DNA from: Shewanella marinintestina
GTDB taxonomy: Bacteria; Pseudomonadota; Gammaproteobacteria; Enterobacterales; Shewanellaceae
DNA: 64,000 nt
Direction of reading: 5' to 3'
Assembly: GCF_023283845.1 (NCBI RefSeq)
Contig: NZ_JAKILC010000002.1
Location: 124,001 to 188,000 of the forward strand
Made by a program: the position numbers and the translations under genes. The notes beneath the pieces are model-generated. The model was not told the DNA's origin and ran no database searches. It was given only the letters and a program-made list of their open reading frames with translations. Shown piece after piece: positions 18,501 through 27,441 of the stretch (its first letter is position 1; each line of letters begins with the position of its first letter).

Positions 18501-19296
18501 TACTACCTCTTACATCAGTTTGCTGTGCAGAATTATCTAATACCTGAGTGTTTTGTTCAAGTAATATGCCCTGCTCTTTTTCATCCACAAGTAAATCTTG
18601 TGCACTATATTCCTGTTCGGTTTGCGATCCTTTAGTCCAGCGGCTCGCAGGAACAACGACTTTGGCCTTCACTCTAGATAAGCTAAAACCTTCTGGCAAT
18701 GTAAATTCACCATCTAGTACTTGAAAGTATCTAAATTTGAATTTAAACGAGTCATCAGTTAAATCTGCAAGCTTAAGACTAACCGTTTTCCCATCTTGTA
18801 AACCCACTAAAGTGATTTCGCTGCGGCCAGACAAAGAGCGCTTACGTTTCTCTAACTGAGTCAATACTAATTTAATTCTATATTGACGTGGCTCCAGACT
18901 TTCTTCTAGCTCAAGACCATTAATAGCAACACCATCAGCATTATTTTCAGGTGCCATTACGCTGCGATAAAACGCCAGTTCGCGCTCAAGTTCATTTTGT
19001 TTAGCGTTTTGCTCAACAAACATCGCCTGCATATTCTTATTAGCCTCACGCTCGAGCGCCAGTTCAATATTGCGAGCAGCTAATGTTTGAGCTTGTTGCT
19101 GCAACTCTTGTACATATTGTGCTGATTTGTCAATTTGAACCTCAACCTTTGGCAAGTAATGTTGCTTGGCGAAATCGTAGCTGAGCGCGCCTAATACAAA
19201 GGCTACTATGACTAAAAGCAATAAATACCCACTTGAGGGCCTAATTTGTCGTTCAATCACTTGCAAGCGATCGACCCAACGATGATAATTCGACAT
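18493..19296 (-). CDS. DUF6776-like single-pass membrane coiled-coil protein
   Basis: A 267-residue protein with a short cytoplasmic N-terminus, one membrane helix (about 22-42), a coiled coil (about 55-112, rich in Gln, Glu and Leu) and a globular beta-rich C-terminal domain ([19 protein letters not shown] onward) that would be periplasmic. This matches the DUF6776 proteins found next to erpA and bactofilin genes in gammaproteobacteria. No bactofilin gene is present here. The function is unknown; a structural envelope role is only a suggestion from the coil plus anchor layout. Confidence 0.75.
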   Translation of the reverse strand: MSNYHRWVDRLQVIERQIRPSSGYLLLLVIVAFVLGALSYDFAKQHYLPKVEVQIDKSAQYVQELQQQAQTLAARNIELALEREANKNMQAMFVEQNAKQNELERELAFYRSVMAPENNADGVAINGLELEESLEPRQYRIKLVLTQLEKRKRSLSGRSEITLVGLQDGKTVSLKLADLTDDSFKFKFRYFQVLDGEFTLPEGFSLSRVKAKVVVPASRWTKGSQTEQEYSAQDLLVDEKEQGILLEQNTQVLDNSAQQTDVRGSND

Positions 19297-19341
19297 TAAG
19301 TAACAGTCCCTTAATAAAAAAGCTCACATCTATCTATCAAT

Positions 19342-21078
19342 GTGACAAACATACATTCTGGAAATTACGTGCATCAGGCAATCGTAAAAAAGCGAGAGCA
19401 GTTTCAAAAATACCTACATACCGACCTTAAAGACATATTGTCTCAGTCCAAGGTCAGCGTGCAGTTATGTTTGCTCGCATTACTCTTTGCACTTTTTGCA
19501 TCTGGCGTCATTCTTCTATTTCGATTATTACTAGTCTGGTGCGACACCTTCACCAAGACCCAAGAACTGAATTTTACGGATATCATCGAAGACTGGCGAG
19601 TATTATTACCGCTTTTCGGCTCCTTTTTAATCTGGGGTGTCGCAAAAATGGGATCTCAGCGTTATAAACGTATGGGGATAGCCTATGTTATTCACCGAGT
19701 TAAGCTACATTACGGTAAAATCCCCTTACAATCTGCTCCAGGCCAGTTCTTTCAGGCATTATTCGCACTAGCGACTAATTTTTCAGTCGGTCGAGAAGGC
19801 CCCGCCATCCATTTAGGTGCAGTTAGCGCTAGCGTATTAGCTGAAAAATTTAATCTCCCCGATAACAGTGTGCGAGTCATGTGTGCCAGTGGCATTGCAG
19901 CAGGTATTGCCGCTATTTTTAATGCGCCGCTGGCTGCGGTCATCTTTGTATTTGAAGTGGTTCTGCGAGAATACAAAATCCACTACTTCTTCCCTATCAT
20001 GCTATCGGCAATCTGCGGGGCACTGAGCAGTCAGCTAGTATTTGGCGACGTACATGAGTTTGAGCAGATTGGTGTTGCAGTCATTCCTTTAAACCAATAC
20101 CCGTTGCTGGCAATTTTCGGTGTGGTGCTGGGTTGTATCGCAGCCTTCTTTAATACCAGCTTATTAAAAGTCACCGAGATGGGCCAAAAGTGGCCTCTGC
20201 TAAATCGATTATTACTAGCCGGTGCAGTAACAACTTTAGTCGGCTTAGCCTTACCTCAAGCAATTGGCAGTGGAGAGTTAGCCATTGCGGAAACCATTAA
20301 CCAGCACCCTAGCATTTTGTTTTTAACCCTAATTTTAATCGGTAAAATTATTGCGACCATTGCTGCGATAGGCTTAGGTATACCTGGAGGCTTAATTGGT
20401 CCGTTATACGGCATTGGAGCCTTACTCGGCACTATTTTAGCGTTAATTAGTGCGCTTATGTTCCCAAGCATCGCTCCTTATATTGGCTTGTATACCATCA
20501 TAGGTATGACGGGTATGATGGGAGTTTGCTTAAGTGCACCGTTAGCCGCGTTAGTCGCATTAATCGAGCTCACCAACAACGCATCGATTATTCTGCCCTC
20601 TATGTTCGTGGTTATTCCTGCATTTCTTATCGCGCACCAGGGCTTTAATACCAAGTCGATATTCTTTAGGCAGCTTGAAATCATGGGGCTCGGCTACAAA
20701 GTTGCACCGGTAAATCTTGGCCTACAAAAAGTAGGTGTACGCCATTTAATGGATAAGCGTTTTGTGATTGTAGACAATAATGATGAGTTACTTTTAGAAG
20801 TATTAAAACGTGCAGAGGGTCGCTCTGTATTAGTCCGTAATAGCAGCGGTTTAGTCGAAATGTTACAGCTTGAACTACAAGTGCGCGATGAAGATACCAC
20901 CTTAACTCACCACCCTATTCAAGGGTTACCTGACTCCAGCACCTTAAATGAAGTCTATCAACTACTTTCTAAAGAGCGTCGCGGTGAAGTGTATATATAC
21001 CAACAAAGCAAGGACAATATCGTTGGAGTGATCAATTGGATGGCGCTGCAAAAAGAGATCCGCTCTGGGCAAGTTTAA
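19342..21078 (+). CDS. CLC-family chloride channel/transporter with C-terminal CBS-like region
   Basis: A 578-residue CLC protein. About residues 30-445 form the membrane domain. The gating glutamate is kept (E152 in GREGPAIHLG) and the GIPGGLIGP segment is intact. Aligning FNAPLAAVIFVFEVV to ClC-ec1 FNAPLAGILFIIEEM puts Val206 at the internal proton glutamate (E203), and the usual GSGIP reads RMGIA (Met111 for Ser). A degenerate CBS-like tail follows. Loss of the proton glutamate is typical of passive channels, so antiport should not be assumed. It starts at GTG 19342 and diverges from the DUF6776 gene. Confidence 0.88.
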   Translation: MTNIHSGNYVHQAIVKKREQFQKYLHTDLKDILSQSKVSVQLCLLALLFALFASGVILLFRLLLVWCDTFTKTQELNFTDIIEDWRVLLPLFGSFLIWGVAKMGSQRYKRMGIAYVIHRVKLHYGKIPLQSAPGQFFQALFALATNFSVGREGPAIHLGAVSASVLAEKFNLPDNSVRVMCASGIAAGIAAIFNAPLAAVIFVFEVVLREYKIHYFFPIMLSAICGALSSQLVFGDVHEFEQIGVAVIPLNQYPLLAIFGVVLGCIAAFFNTSLLKVTEMGQKWPLLNRLLLAGAVTTLVGLALPQAIGSGELAIAETINQHPSILFLTLILIGKIIATIAAIGLGIPGGLIGPLYGIGALLGTILALISALMFPSIAPYIGLYTIIGMTGMMGVCLSAPLAALVALIELTNNASIILPSMFVVIPAFLIAHQGFNTKSIFFRQLEIMGLGYKVAPVNLGLQKVGVRHLMDKRFVIVDNNDELLLEVLKRAEGRSVLVRNSSGLVEMLQLELQVRDEDTTLTHHPIQGLPDSSTLNEVYQLLSKERRGEVYIYQQSKDNIVGVINWMALQKEIRSGQV

Positions 21079-21158
21079 GCTTTTTGATTACCGCCTAGCA
21101 AACAAAGGCATCAGCATAAAACGACTTTCTTTACTTCACAATAATGGTAATACTTTTA

Positions 21159-22040
21159 TTAAGGTAGCGCATTACGCCTACGATAAGCGCGGATATAGTG
21201 TTGAACGCTTGCAAGTAAAAGTAAGTACAGGGTTGCCAATATAAACGACACTACAGTCCCTGCAATCAGTCCTACTTTTGGATACAAGTATGCGATTGAG
21301 GCAGCATATATCATTAACGCCCCGAGGCCGAAAGGATAATGTTTAATGATGGTATGCGCTTTTGCTGAACCATAACTTAGGTGAATAATCATTAAAAAAG
21401 GCAATAAGGTAATTGGAAAAGCCGATAATACTCCCGCCCAATTTTCATTAACGACCTTAGCAATCCCAGTGACAATCAACACGATTAACGCCGCAGTGAC
21501 AGCCCTAAATAACGTAATTTTAAAGGTGATAGGCAATTTATCATCAACTTCTGCATCGCGTATTTTGCTAAGCAAGCCGCCAAACACCAATACGGCGAGC
21601 AAGCTTAAAATAAAACTGATGCTAAGAGTGAAGCTAAATAAGCTAATCAGATAAGCGGCAATTAAAAAGCTACTCACAGCTGCTATTGTCGACAGAAAGC
21701 AGTTTAACCCGTTAGTGACCTTTACTCTTAGCAGCAGAAGTGCACTCGTATAGTAATAGCTACAAACCAACACCAAAGACGCACTAAAGCCAGCTAAAGT
21801 ATAAATTGCGCTGCTAGCAGCAAATTCAGGTGAAATCTCTAGGCCAATGTAAAACAATGCAATTGCCGTCCCGAGTGGATAGCCAGACAAAATCCCAGCC
21901 ACTTTAGGGCTGACATGTTCTGCTACGAGGGATAATCCAAGCACAGCCATAATAGATACTAAAATTTTGGAAACAAATAACAGCTCAAACATTGGATATG
22001 AACTCAGGCCCTTTGGTTTGTTTATATTACTTAACTCCAC
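21159..22040 (-). CDS. Polytopic membrane protein with internal duplication, unknown function
   Basis: The 293-residue product has about ten hydrophobic segments. The two halves share a motif: SPKVAGILSGYPLGTAIALF near residue 45 and NWAGVLSAFPITLLPFLMI near 200, so it looks like a tandem 5+5 helix duplication, as in many small transporters. I cannot name the family. The start is GTG 22040; ATG 21992 (MFELLFVSK) is an alternative that removes a 16-residue hydrophilic leader. It converges with the CLC gene and diverges from the molybdoenzyme operon. Confidence 0.68.
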   Translation of the reverse strand: MELSNINKPKGLSSYPMFELLFVSKILVSIMAVLGLSLVAEHVSPKVAGILSGYPLGTAIALFYIGLEISPEFAASSAIYTLAGFSASLVLVCSYYYTSALLLLRVKVTNGLNCFLSTIAAVSSFLIAAYLISLFSFTLSISFILSLLAVLVFGGLLSKIRDAEVDDKLPITFKITLFRAVTAALIVLIVTGIAKVVNENWAGVLSAFPITLLPFLMIIHLSYGSAKAHTIIKHYPFGLGALMIYAASIAYLYPKVGLIAGTVVSFILATLYLLLLASVQHYIRAYRRRNALP

Positions 22041-22681
22041 ATTAAAAATAACCCCGCATTAAAATCCATCTAGTTCTAAAATTAGTCCCATTTTGAAATT
22101 GGTTTCAACGTGTCCAATAGCTTTGGCTTAAAACAATAACCAACAAAAAATAAACTTAGTACATAACAAGAATTCCAAATCATGCTTAACAAACCTAATA
22201 GTTCGCACTGACAATTCAATCTTGCTTACTATCCAAAATAACTAAAATCCAATAAAGCGCCAACCCGAATAACATACAATATTGTTTATAATTCCCCCCT
22301 CCAGCGACTAACAACTTAATTCGCGTATATTCAATACCATAGACCAATAATCCAACAACAATCATTACACAACTCCGTTACCACCATTAATTAGCTGGCT
22401 AAAGCTAATTAAACGCAAAACCTTTCTAAAAAGTCGATACTTTCACAACTTTTTAGAATTTTTTACAGGCTAAAGGTCACATTTTTCTGTAGTTTTACGA
22501 ACTCAATCGCCTTCTTATGCCACAAAACGAAAAGATGCATCCGATGGCCTTGATATAAAAACGTTGCAGGGTCGTGATTTGATATTTGTAGTAATCGAGC
22601 TCTTTGCAAAGGGAATGTGATTTTCTTATTGAGAAAGCCGCTGACCGAACGTAAATAACATAATCCCGATAAGGGCACGTA
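22041..22681. promoter_or_regulatory. 641-base divergent spacer upstream of the molybdoenzyme operon, with two hairpins
   Basis: AT-rich and without a convincing ORF. It contains an 8-bp inverted repeat AATTAGCT/AGCTAATT (22389-22410), an 11-bp terminator-like hairpin (22424-22464), and near the 3' end a weak GGG before the ATG at 22682. The length is unusual for this compact chromosome and implies a regulated leader or an unannotated small RNA. Confidence 0.5.
22424..22464 (+). terminator. Terminator-like hairpin inside the leader
   Basis: TTCTAAAAAGT (22424-22434) pairs perfectly with ACTTTTTAGAA (22448-22458) around a 13-base loop, followed directly by six T (22459-22464). The orientation is plus strand, about 220 bases before the first cytochrome gene. 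No annotated gene ends here, so it would terminate either an attenuated operon leader or a separate small transcript. Confidence 0.55.
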
Positions 22682-23002
22682 ATGAGTGTATTAAAAAATA
22701 AAATAGCAGCACTAGTCATGATCTCTGCCTCAATGTTTGGCTTCTGTAGCCAAGCACAGGCTGAAGATGATCAGAAGCTGCTCAACATGTGTATCGCTTG
22801 TCATGGAGTCGACGGTAGTAATCAATTCGCCTCAATCCCTAATTTAAAGGGGCAAAACGTGCAATACATGGTTGGACAATTAAAGAACTTTAAAGCAGAT
22901 AAACGCCAAGATAAGACTATGAGCAAAGTCGCCAAACTGTTAACTGAAGAGCAGATGCAGGCTATGGCGATTTATTTCAATACCGGTAAGGAGCAAGATT
23001 AA
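22682..23002 (+). CDS. Monohaem cytochrome c (c553/c4-type), first gene of molybdoenzyme operon
   Basis: A 106-residue periplasmic cytochrome: signal peptide to about residue 27 (SQAQAE), haem site CIACHG at about 37-42, distal Met likely in the MSKVAKLL region. It resembles small c553/c4-like domains with the sequence IPNLKGQNVQYMVGQLKNFK. Its stop overlaps the next ATG by one base (TAATG), so it is co-translated with the molybdoenzyme and is a likely electron partner. Confidence 0.9.
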   Translation: MSVLKNKIAALVMISASMFGFCSQAQAEDDQKLLNMCIACHGVDGSNQFASIPNLKGQNVQYMVGQLKNFKADKRQDKTMSKVAKLLTEEQMQAMAIYFNTGKEQD

Positions 23003-24228
23003 TGGCTATCGATAGACGTAATTTTTTAAAGGGCGCTGCGGCGACCTCTGTAACAGCCATGCTGCCACTAAACTGGGCATTTGCATCTAATCGCCCAGCT
23101 GGTATTGAGCCAATGGACGTATCTGCTGTTAAGTGGAAGAATGTAGATGACTTACCAAGCCACTTTAAAGTGCTTAACTCAAGCCCATTAAACGCATTCC
23201 CTCCAGAACATCTGCTTGCCCCAGTAAAAACTCCAGCCGACGTAGCCTTTATTCGCTGGAACGGTCAGATGCCAGAATTCGATAAGATTGATCCAGATAC
23301 TTGGGAGTTCACCGTTGATGGTGAGTCAATCGAAACGCCTAAGACATACACTATTGCTGAACTAAAGAAGAAGTTCAAAACTCACACTCAGCAGTTAGTG
23401 CTGGAATGTGGCGGTAACAGCCGTGAAAACTTCTACCCCAATGCCAAAGGTAACCAGTGGAGTAATACGGCGGTATTCTGCGCTGAGTGGACTGGCGTAT
23501 TAATTAAAGATGTATTGGCAGACTGTGGTGTGAAGAGTGACGCTGTTTACACTGCTCACTACGGCGCAGACAAACATATCAGTGGCAAAGGCGCGGCAAT
23601 ATCACGCGGTGTACCAATCGATGCGGCAATGAACGAGAACGGCATGATTGCCTGGGGCATGAACGGCGAAGATATTCCATACATGCACGGTTACCCACTG
23701 CGTATCGTATTCGGTGGCCGTCCTGGCTCTGTTTCACAAAAATGTGCCACAGGTATGGGCGTTCGCGATCGCGTACATGACGGTAAGAAAATGGAAGCAC
23801 CAGCTTACCAAGTACCAAAATTCCCAGTTGCACCTGGTGAGAAAGTAGAAAATAAAGACTTTAAGATTATCGAAGAGATGATTGTTAAGTCGTTAATTAC
23901 TTCGCCACAAACCGGCACTGAAATGCCACTGGGCAAAACGCTTTCAGTAAGCGGCCATGCATGGGCTGGTATGCGTGATGTGGCAAAAGTTGAAGTCAGC
24001 TACGACTACGGTACAACTTGGCAAAAAGCTTCACTCACTACGCCTGTAAACCCAACAGCTTGGCAGCAGTGGAAAGTCGACCTTAAGTTGCCACAAGCTG
24101 GCTACTATGAGATCTGGGCACGTGCGACCGATACCAAGGGTGATACTCAGCCAATGGTTCAACCACAGTGGAACCCAAAAGGTTACCTATTTAACGGCTG
24201 TCACCGAGTGGCAGTAAGGGTCGTATAA
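23002..24228 (+). CDS. TAT-exported sulfite-oxidase-family molybdopterin oxidoreductase (SorA/SoxC-like)
   Basis: A 408-residue protein with a twin-arginine signal (RRNFLKG, residues 5-11). The Moco domain has the conserved molybdenum-ligand cysteine C136 in LECGGNSR and a C-terminal dimerisation Ig-like domain (LSVSGHAWAGMRDVAKVEVS onward). The usual motif is CAGN; here it is CGGN. Family members oxidise sulfite or related sulfur species and pass electrons to cytochrome c, as in SorAB. Here it is flanked by one upstream and two downstream c-type cytochrome genes in tight overlap (1 base at each side). The substrate is inferred from family; SoxC-like roles are possible. Confidence 0.88.
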   Translation: MAIDRRNFLKGAAATSVTAMLPLNWAFASNRPAGIEPMDVSAVKWKNVDDLPSHFKVLNSSPLNAFPPEHLLAPVKTPADVAFIRWNGQMPEFDKIDPDTWEFTVDGESIETPKTYTIAELKKKFKTHTQQLVLECGGNSRENFYPNAKGNQWSNTAVFCAEWTGVLIKDVLADCGVKSDAVYTAHYGADKHISGKGAAISRGVPIDAAMNENGMIAWGMNGEDIPYMHGYPLRIVFGGRPGSVSQKCATGMGVRDRVHDGKKMEAPAYQVPKFPVAPGEKVENKDFKIIEEMIVKSLITSPQTGTEMPLGKTLSVSGHAWAGMRDVAKVEVSYDYGTTWQKASLTTPVNPTAWQQWKVDLKLPQAGYYEIWARATDTKGDTQPMVQPQWNPKGYLFNGCHRVAVRVV

Positions 24229-24617
24229 TGAGAAAGACTCTGTTTACGGCAAGCTTGCTTGCCTTAAGTTGCCTCTCTCCTGCGATGGCTGCTGATGCAG
24301 CTAAAAGCTACCCAGTAGATCCTGTTTCAGGGCTAATTATGGCTCCGGGTTGGGAGATGGTTAACTACCAGTGTAATGCTTGTCACACCTCGTTGATTAT
24401 TCCTCAAAACAAGGGTAACCGCGAAGTTTGGCGCGATACTATTCAATGGATGGTTGATACTCAAGGTTTGTGGGATTTATCTGACACTTGGGATCCTGTT
24501 CTAGATTATCTATCAACTTATTATGATGAGACAGGTATCGACATGAAGATCTTTAGACGTAAGCCTTTGGATAGCGACCAAATGCCGCCTATGCCAACAG
24601 CGACTAAGGAAGACTAA
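24228..24617 (+). CDS. Monohaem cytochrome c, sulfite dehydrogenase subunit B-like
   Basis: A 129-residue exported protein with signal peptide ending PAMAADA. A single haem site CNACHT (about residues 47-52) follows the segment APGWEMVNYQ. The rest (REVWRDTIQWMVDTQGLWDL, then a Met-rich QMPPMPTATKED tail) is characteristic of small haem subunits paired with SorA/SoxC-type enzymes. It overlaps the molybdoenzyme stop by one base, so a tight SorAB-like complex is likely. Confidence 0.85.
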   Translation: MRKTLFTASLLALSCLSPAMAADAAKSYPVDPVSGLIMAPGWEMVNYQCNACHTSLIIPQNKGNREVWRDTIQWMVDTQGLWDLSDTWDPVLDYLSTYYDETGIDMKIFRRKPLDSDQMPPMPTATKED

Positions 24618-24618
24618 T

Positions 24619-25014
24619 ATGTTGAAGTATAAAATCATAGCCGGCAGCTTGTCTTTGCTAATGGTTACTGGAGTGTCAGCGCAAGATACCTCTTTTAAGG
24701 ATACTCTGGCATTACAAGGACTAAAGCTTGAGGCGAAGGCCTTAAACTATCAAGCTGATGCTAGCAAAGGTGAAGCACTGGCTAATCAACGCTGTATCGC
24801 TTGTCACGGTGATGCCATGCTCGGCATGATGAAGACATACCCTGACTTGAAAGGCCAAAAAGCAGCTTATCTGTTTAAGCAATTAGTCGACTTTAAGCGC
24901 GGCGATCGCGCTGACCCACTGATGCAAGCACAGGCGGGTATGCTATCTGAAAATGAAATGAAAGATGTTGCCTATTATTACTCAACGCAAACAGCGTCTA
25001 ATTTAAGTCAGTAA
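24619..25014 (+). CDS. Monohaem cytochrome c (c4/c553-type), last gene of operon
   Basis: A 131-residue periplasmic cytochrome. The signal peptide ends VSAQD, and the haem site CIACHG (about 58-63) is followed by YPDLKGQKAAYLFKQLVDFKRG and a C-terminal helix, the same domain type as the first gene in the operon. It starts one base after the previous stop. Two similar carriers in one operon suggests a relay from the enzyme to a terminal oxidase. Confidence 0.9.
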   Translation: MLKYKIIAGSLSLLMVTGVSAQDTSFKDTLALQGLKLEAKALNYQADASKGEALANQRCIACHGDAMLGMMKTYPDLKGQKAAYLFKQLVDFKRGDRADPLMQAQAGMLSENEMKDVAYYYSTQTASNLSQ

Positions 25015-25044
25015 CAGACCTCTATTCAGTAAAGCAATTAAACT

Positions 25045-25089
25045 AAAGTCCAAATACCCGAACTTTGCATCGGTGGTTTGGGCTTTTTT
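25045..25089 (+). terminator. Rho-independent terminator of the molybdoenzyme operon
   Basis: AAGTCCAAA (25046-25054) pairs with TTTGGGCTT (25077-25085; one G-T wobble) and is followed by a T-run. It lies about 30 bases after the last cytochrome stop. Confidence 0.75.
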
Positions 25090-25213
25090 ATTGCCTGCTA
25101 ATGTATTCAAAAGCCTTTGTTCAGCTAAAGGAATAAAAACAAAAAAAGAATCTTGGTCTGATTTAGGCTAAATTAAGTTAAGTATAAAGCCCCTCAAACA
25201 TAAAGGACTGTTT

Positions 25214-26320
25214 ATGCTTAAAAAGCCCCAAACACTTATTGCCCTTGCAGCCATCATGCTAGTCCTTGTCCTCTATGCAGCGAATTCTCAGTTTAACCCT
25301 GAAAGTGCAGGTCATACGGTTACGAATAAAACTCAAGAACCAATATCGCTAGAAAAGATTGAAAAATCAAAAACTGACTCTTCTAAACTCCAAGCAGATA
25401 ACAGTCAAAAGCAAAATGTAACAGCAGCAGATTTAGCCACTACACCTAATTCAAATGAAACTCAAACCAGCTTTACTACCGTATCAGACAAGCGGCCGAC
25501 CAAAATGCCAAAAGATATTCGTATCAACTCGCTTGATGAGTTGATGGCTTTATTTGATTCACTCAACTACAACACAAAAAGCTGGCAAGAAGGCAATAGA
25601 GAGGTTCCTCGCCTTACGTTTGAATCGGTAAGTGAGCGCTGGCAGAAGACTTCTAATGAAATACCGGTACAACAAAAAAAGATGGTGTTCTTTCGCTTGC
25701 TTGCACCTCTTATCTTGGTCGCTAACGAGAATATTTTACTAGAACGCAAGCTGATTACCGAAGCGCCGCTAAACGATGCAGTACTACAAAAAATTGCTCA
25801 TAAATACAAAATCACCAAAGACGACAATACCGCACTTACCGAGGAACAACGCCAGGCACTATTAGAAGAAGTTGATATCATGCCGCCATCATTGGTACTG
25901 GCTCAAGCGGCAGAAGAAAGTGGCTGGGCAACATCTCGCTTTACGGTTGAGGGCAACGCATTTTTTGGTCAGTGGGACTTTAGCGGCAAAGGTATGATCC
26001 CCAAGCAGCAACGTAAAGAGTTAGGTAACTATGGTTTAGCCCGCTTTGATACGCCACTGGCATCTGTAGAAGGTTATATGCTTAACCTCAACACTAACAA
26101 TGCCTATAAAAAACTAAGAGAGTTACGGGCAAAGCTGCGGACTCAAAATAAACCCATTACCGGAATGGAACTAGCGGGTACATTAGATAAATACTCAGAA
26201 CGAGGCCAAGCCTATATCGATGGCATACGGCAGATGATTAGCTACAACAAGTTAGATCAAGTCGATGAAGCTTATTTAAGTGATGCAGCGCCACTGCATT
26301 TAATCCCCCGCCCCGACTAA
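25214..26320 (+). CDS. bax: Bax-like membrane-anchored glucosaminidase domain protein
   Basis: A 368-residue protein with an N-terminal anchor (about 8-24), a disordered Ser/Thr/Lys-rich linker to about 90 and a C-terminal GH73-like domain. The likely catalytic glutamate lies in AAEESGWATSRF, followed by the conserved NAFFGQW and DKYSERGQAYIDGI segments seen in E. coli Bax. Predicted to cleave glycan strands of peptidoglycan from the periplasmic face. It is monocistronic, with its own RBS (AAGGAC) and a shared downstream terminator. Confidence 0.85.
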   Translation: MLKKPQTLIALAAIMLVLVLYAANSQFNPESAGHTVTNKTQEPISLEKIEKSKTDSSKLQADNSQKQNVTAADLATTPNSNETQTSFTTVSDKRPTKMPKDIRINSLDELMALFDSLNYNTKSWQEGNREVPRLTFESVSERWQKTSNEIPVQQKKMVFFRLLAPLILVANENILLERKLITEAPLNDAVLQKIAHKYKITKDDNTALTEEQRQALLEEVDIMPPSLVLAQAAEESGWATSRFTVEGNAFFGQWDFSGKGMIPKQQRKELGNYGLARFDTPLASVEGYMLNLNTNNAYKKLRELRAKLRTQNKPITGMELAGTLDKYSERGQAYIDGIRQMISYNKLDQVDEAYLSDAAPLHLIPRPD

Positions 26321-26342
26321 TTATTCGTTTTACAACTCACAT

Positions 26343-26375
26343 AAAAAAAGCCGTAAACATTAAGTTTACGGCTTT
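26343..26375. terminator. Bidirectional terminator between bax and lgt
   Basis: AAAGCCGTAAAC (26347-26358), loop ATTAA, GTTTACGGCTTT (26364-26375), with an A-tract to the left. It ends minus-strand lgt and also bax. Confidence 0.88.
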
Positions 26376-26397
26376 CATTTAGTACAGCTGAATTTAG

Positions 26398-27213
26398 TTA
26401 AGCTTTCGGTTTTCTCACATAAGGCAAAACCAGTAGCACCACACCCACGACTAAGAAAGGAATACTCAGTAGCTGACCTGCGCTAAACGTCCATGCATCG
26501 GCGTACACAGCTTGCTTGACCTTCACCATCTCAATTAAGAAACGCGCACTAAATACTAGCACTAGGAATAATCCAAAAATCGCGCCGTGCTTTTGCTTCA
26601 TATCAGTCAACTTATAGATAGCCCAAAGCAAGGCAAAAATTGATAAGTAAGCAATGGCTTCATACAGCTGTGCAGGGTGGCGCGGCAGCATATCGACACG
26701 CTCAAATACAATCGCCCAAGGTACAGTGCTCGGTAAACCTAAAATCTCTGAGTTAACAAAGTTAGCCATACGAACAAAGAAGCCAAATATTGCCGTGGCA
26801 ATCGCTAAACGATCCAGTAAGAACAAGAAAGGCAACTTCACCTGGCGCTGATAATAGTACAGCGCTAAAATTGCGCCTAAACCACCGCCATGACTGGCAA
26901 GACCGCCTTCCCAGATAGCTAAAATTTTCAGAGGATGACTCAAGTAATACGCTGGGTCATAAAACAAACAATGGGCTAAACGCGCGCCAACGATAATGCC
27001 CACCACACAATACATCAGCAGATTATCAAGCGACTCTACCGGTAGGTTTTCTTTAATATAAATGCGTTTCATCACCTGAAAGCCTGACGCAATCGCCAGT
27101 GCAAACAAAATGCCGTACCAATGTACCGTGAGCCCCATTACACTTATCGCGATAGGGTCAATATTCCAAATAAAATGGTCCAAACTAAGCCTTCCAAATA
27201 TATTGTTGTGCAT
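26398..27213 (-). CDS. lgt: Prolipoprotein diacylglyceryl transferase
   Basis: Lgt transfers diacylglycerol from phosphatidylglycerol to the lipobox cysteine of prolipoproteins in the inner membrane. The 271-residue, seven-helix protein shows HWYGILFALAIASGF, ASHGGGLG with the essential His, VRMANFVNSEILG with the Arg and Asn of the Lgt signature, and SARFLIEMVK with the late Arg/Glu pair. The length is slightly short of E. coli Lgt (291). It starts at ATG 27213 and is divergent from pyrB. Lipoproteins in this window (Lpp, the DUF3833 protein) would be substrates. Confidence 0.95.
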   Translation of the reverse strand: MHNNIFGRLSLDHFIWNIDPIAISVMGLTVHWYGILFALAIASGFQVMKRIYIKENLPVESLDNLLMYCVVGIIVGARLAHCLFYDPAYYLSHPLKILAIWEGGLASHGGGLGAILALYYYQRQVKLPFLFLLDRLAIATAIFGFFVRMANFVNSEILGLPSTVPWAIVFERVDMLPRHPAQLYEAIAYLSIFALLWAIYKLTDMKQKHGAIFGLFLVLVFSARFLIEMVKVKQAVYADAWTFSAGQLLSIPFLVVGVVLLVLPYVRKPKA

Positions 27214-27360
27214 TGAAAATATGATAACTCATGCGCATTTTTACGCTTCAACAAGCTGTTTGGCAAGGTTTTCGCTAGATTTGCCGCAACAGAATGTTTC
27301 AAGGCACCGTGATAAGTCAAAAATCTACATAATTTAATCCATTGTTCTGTACTTGTGATA

Positions 27361-27389
27361 TTTATCTGCCTATTAGATTCTGCTATAGT
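27361..27389 (+). promoter_or_regulatory. Probable pyrB promoter
   Basis: TATAGT at 27384-27389 is a good -10; TTTATC at 27361-27366 with 17-base spacing is a weak -35. Predicted start near 27396, giving a leader of about 70 bases before ATG 27466. Confidence 0.5.
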
Positions 27390-27416
27390 GCCGCCTCAGC
27401 CACCCTACATAAATTT

Positions 27417-27441
27417 GGGCTATAGCGTCGCTATACCGCCC
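27417..27441 (+). promoter_or_regulatory. Hairpin in the pyrB leader
   Basis: GGGC-TATAGC, loop GTC, GCTATA-CC-GCCC: an almost perfect 10-bp stem ending 24 bases before the pyrB ATG. No T-run follows, so it may control translation initiation or mRNA decay rather than termination. Confidence 0.5.

Noticed and set aside
22463..22678. Minus-strand frame of 71 codons in the molybdoenzyme leader
   Set aside because: Begins at a GTG only four bases from the opposing gene and covers its presumed promoter; composition not protein-like and no ribosome site.
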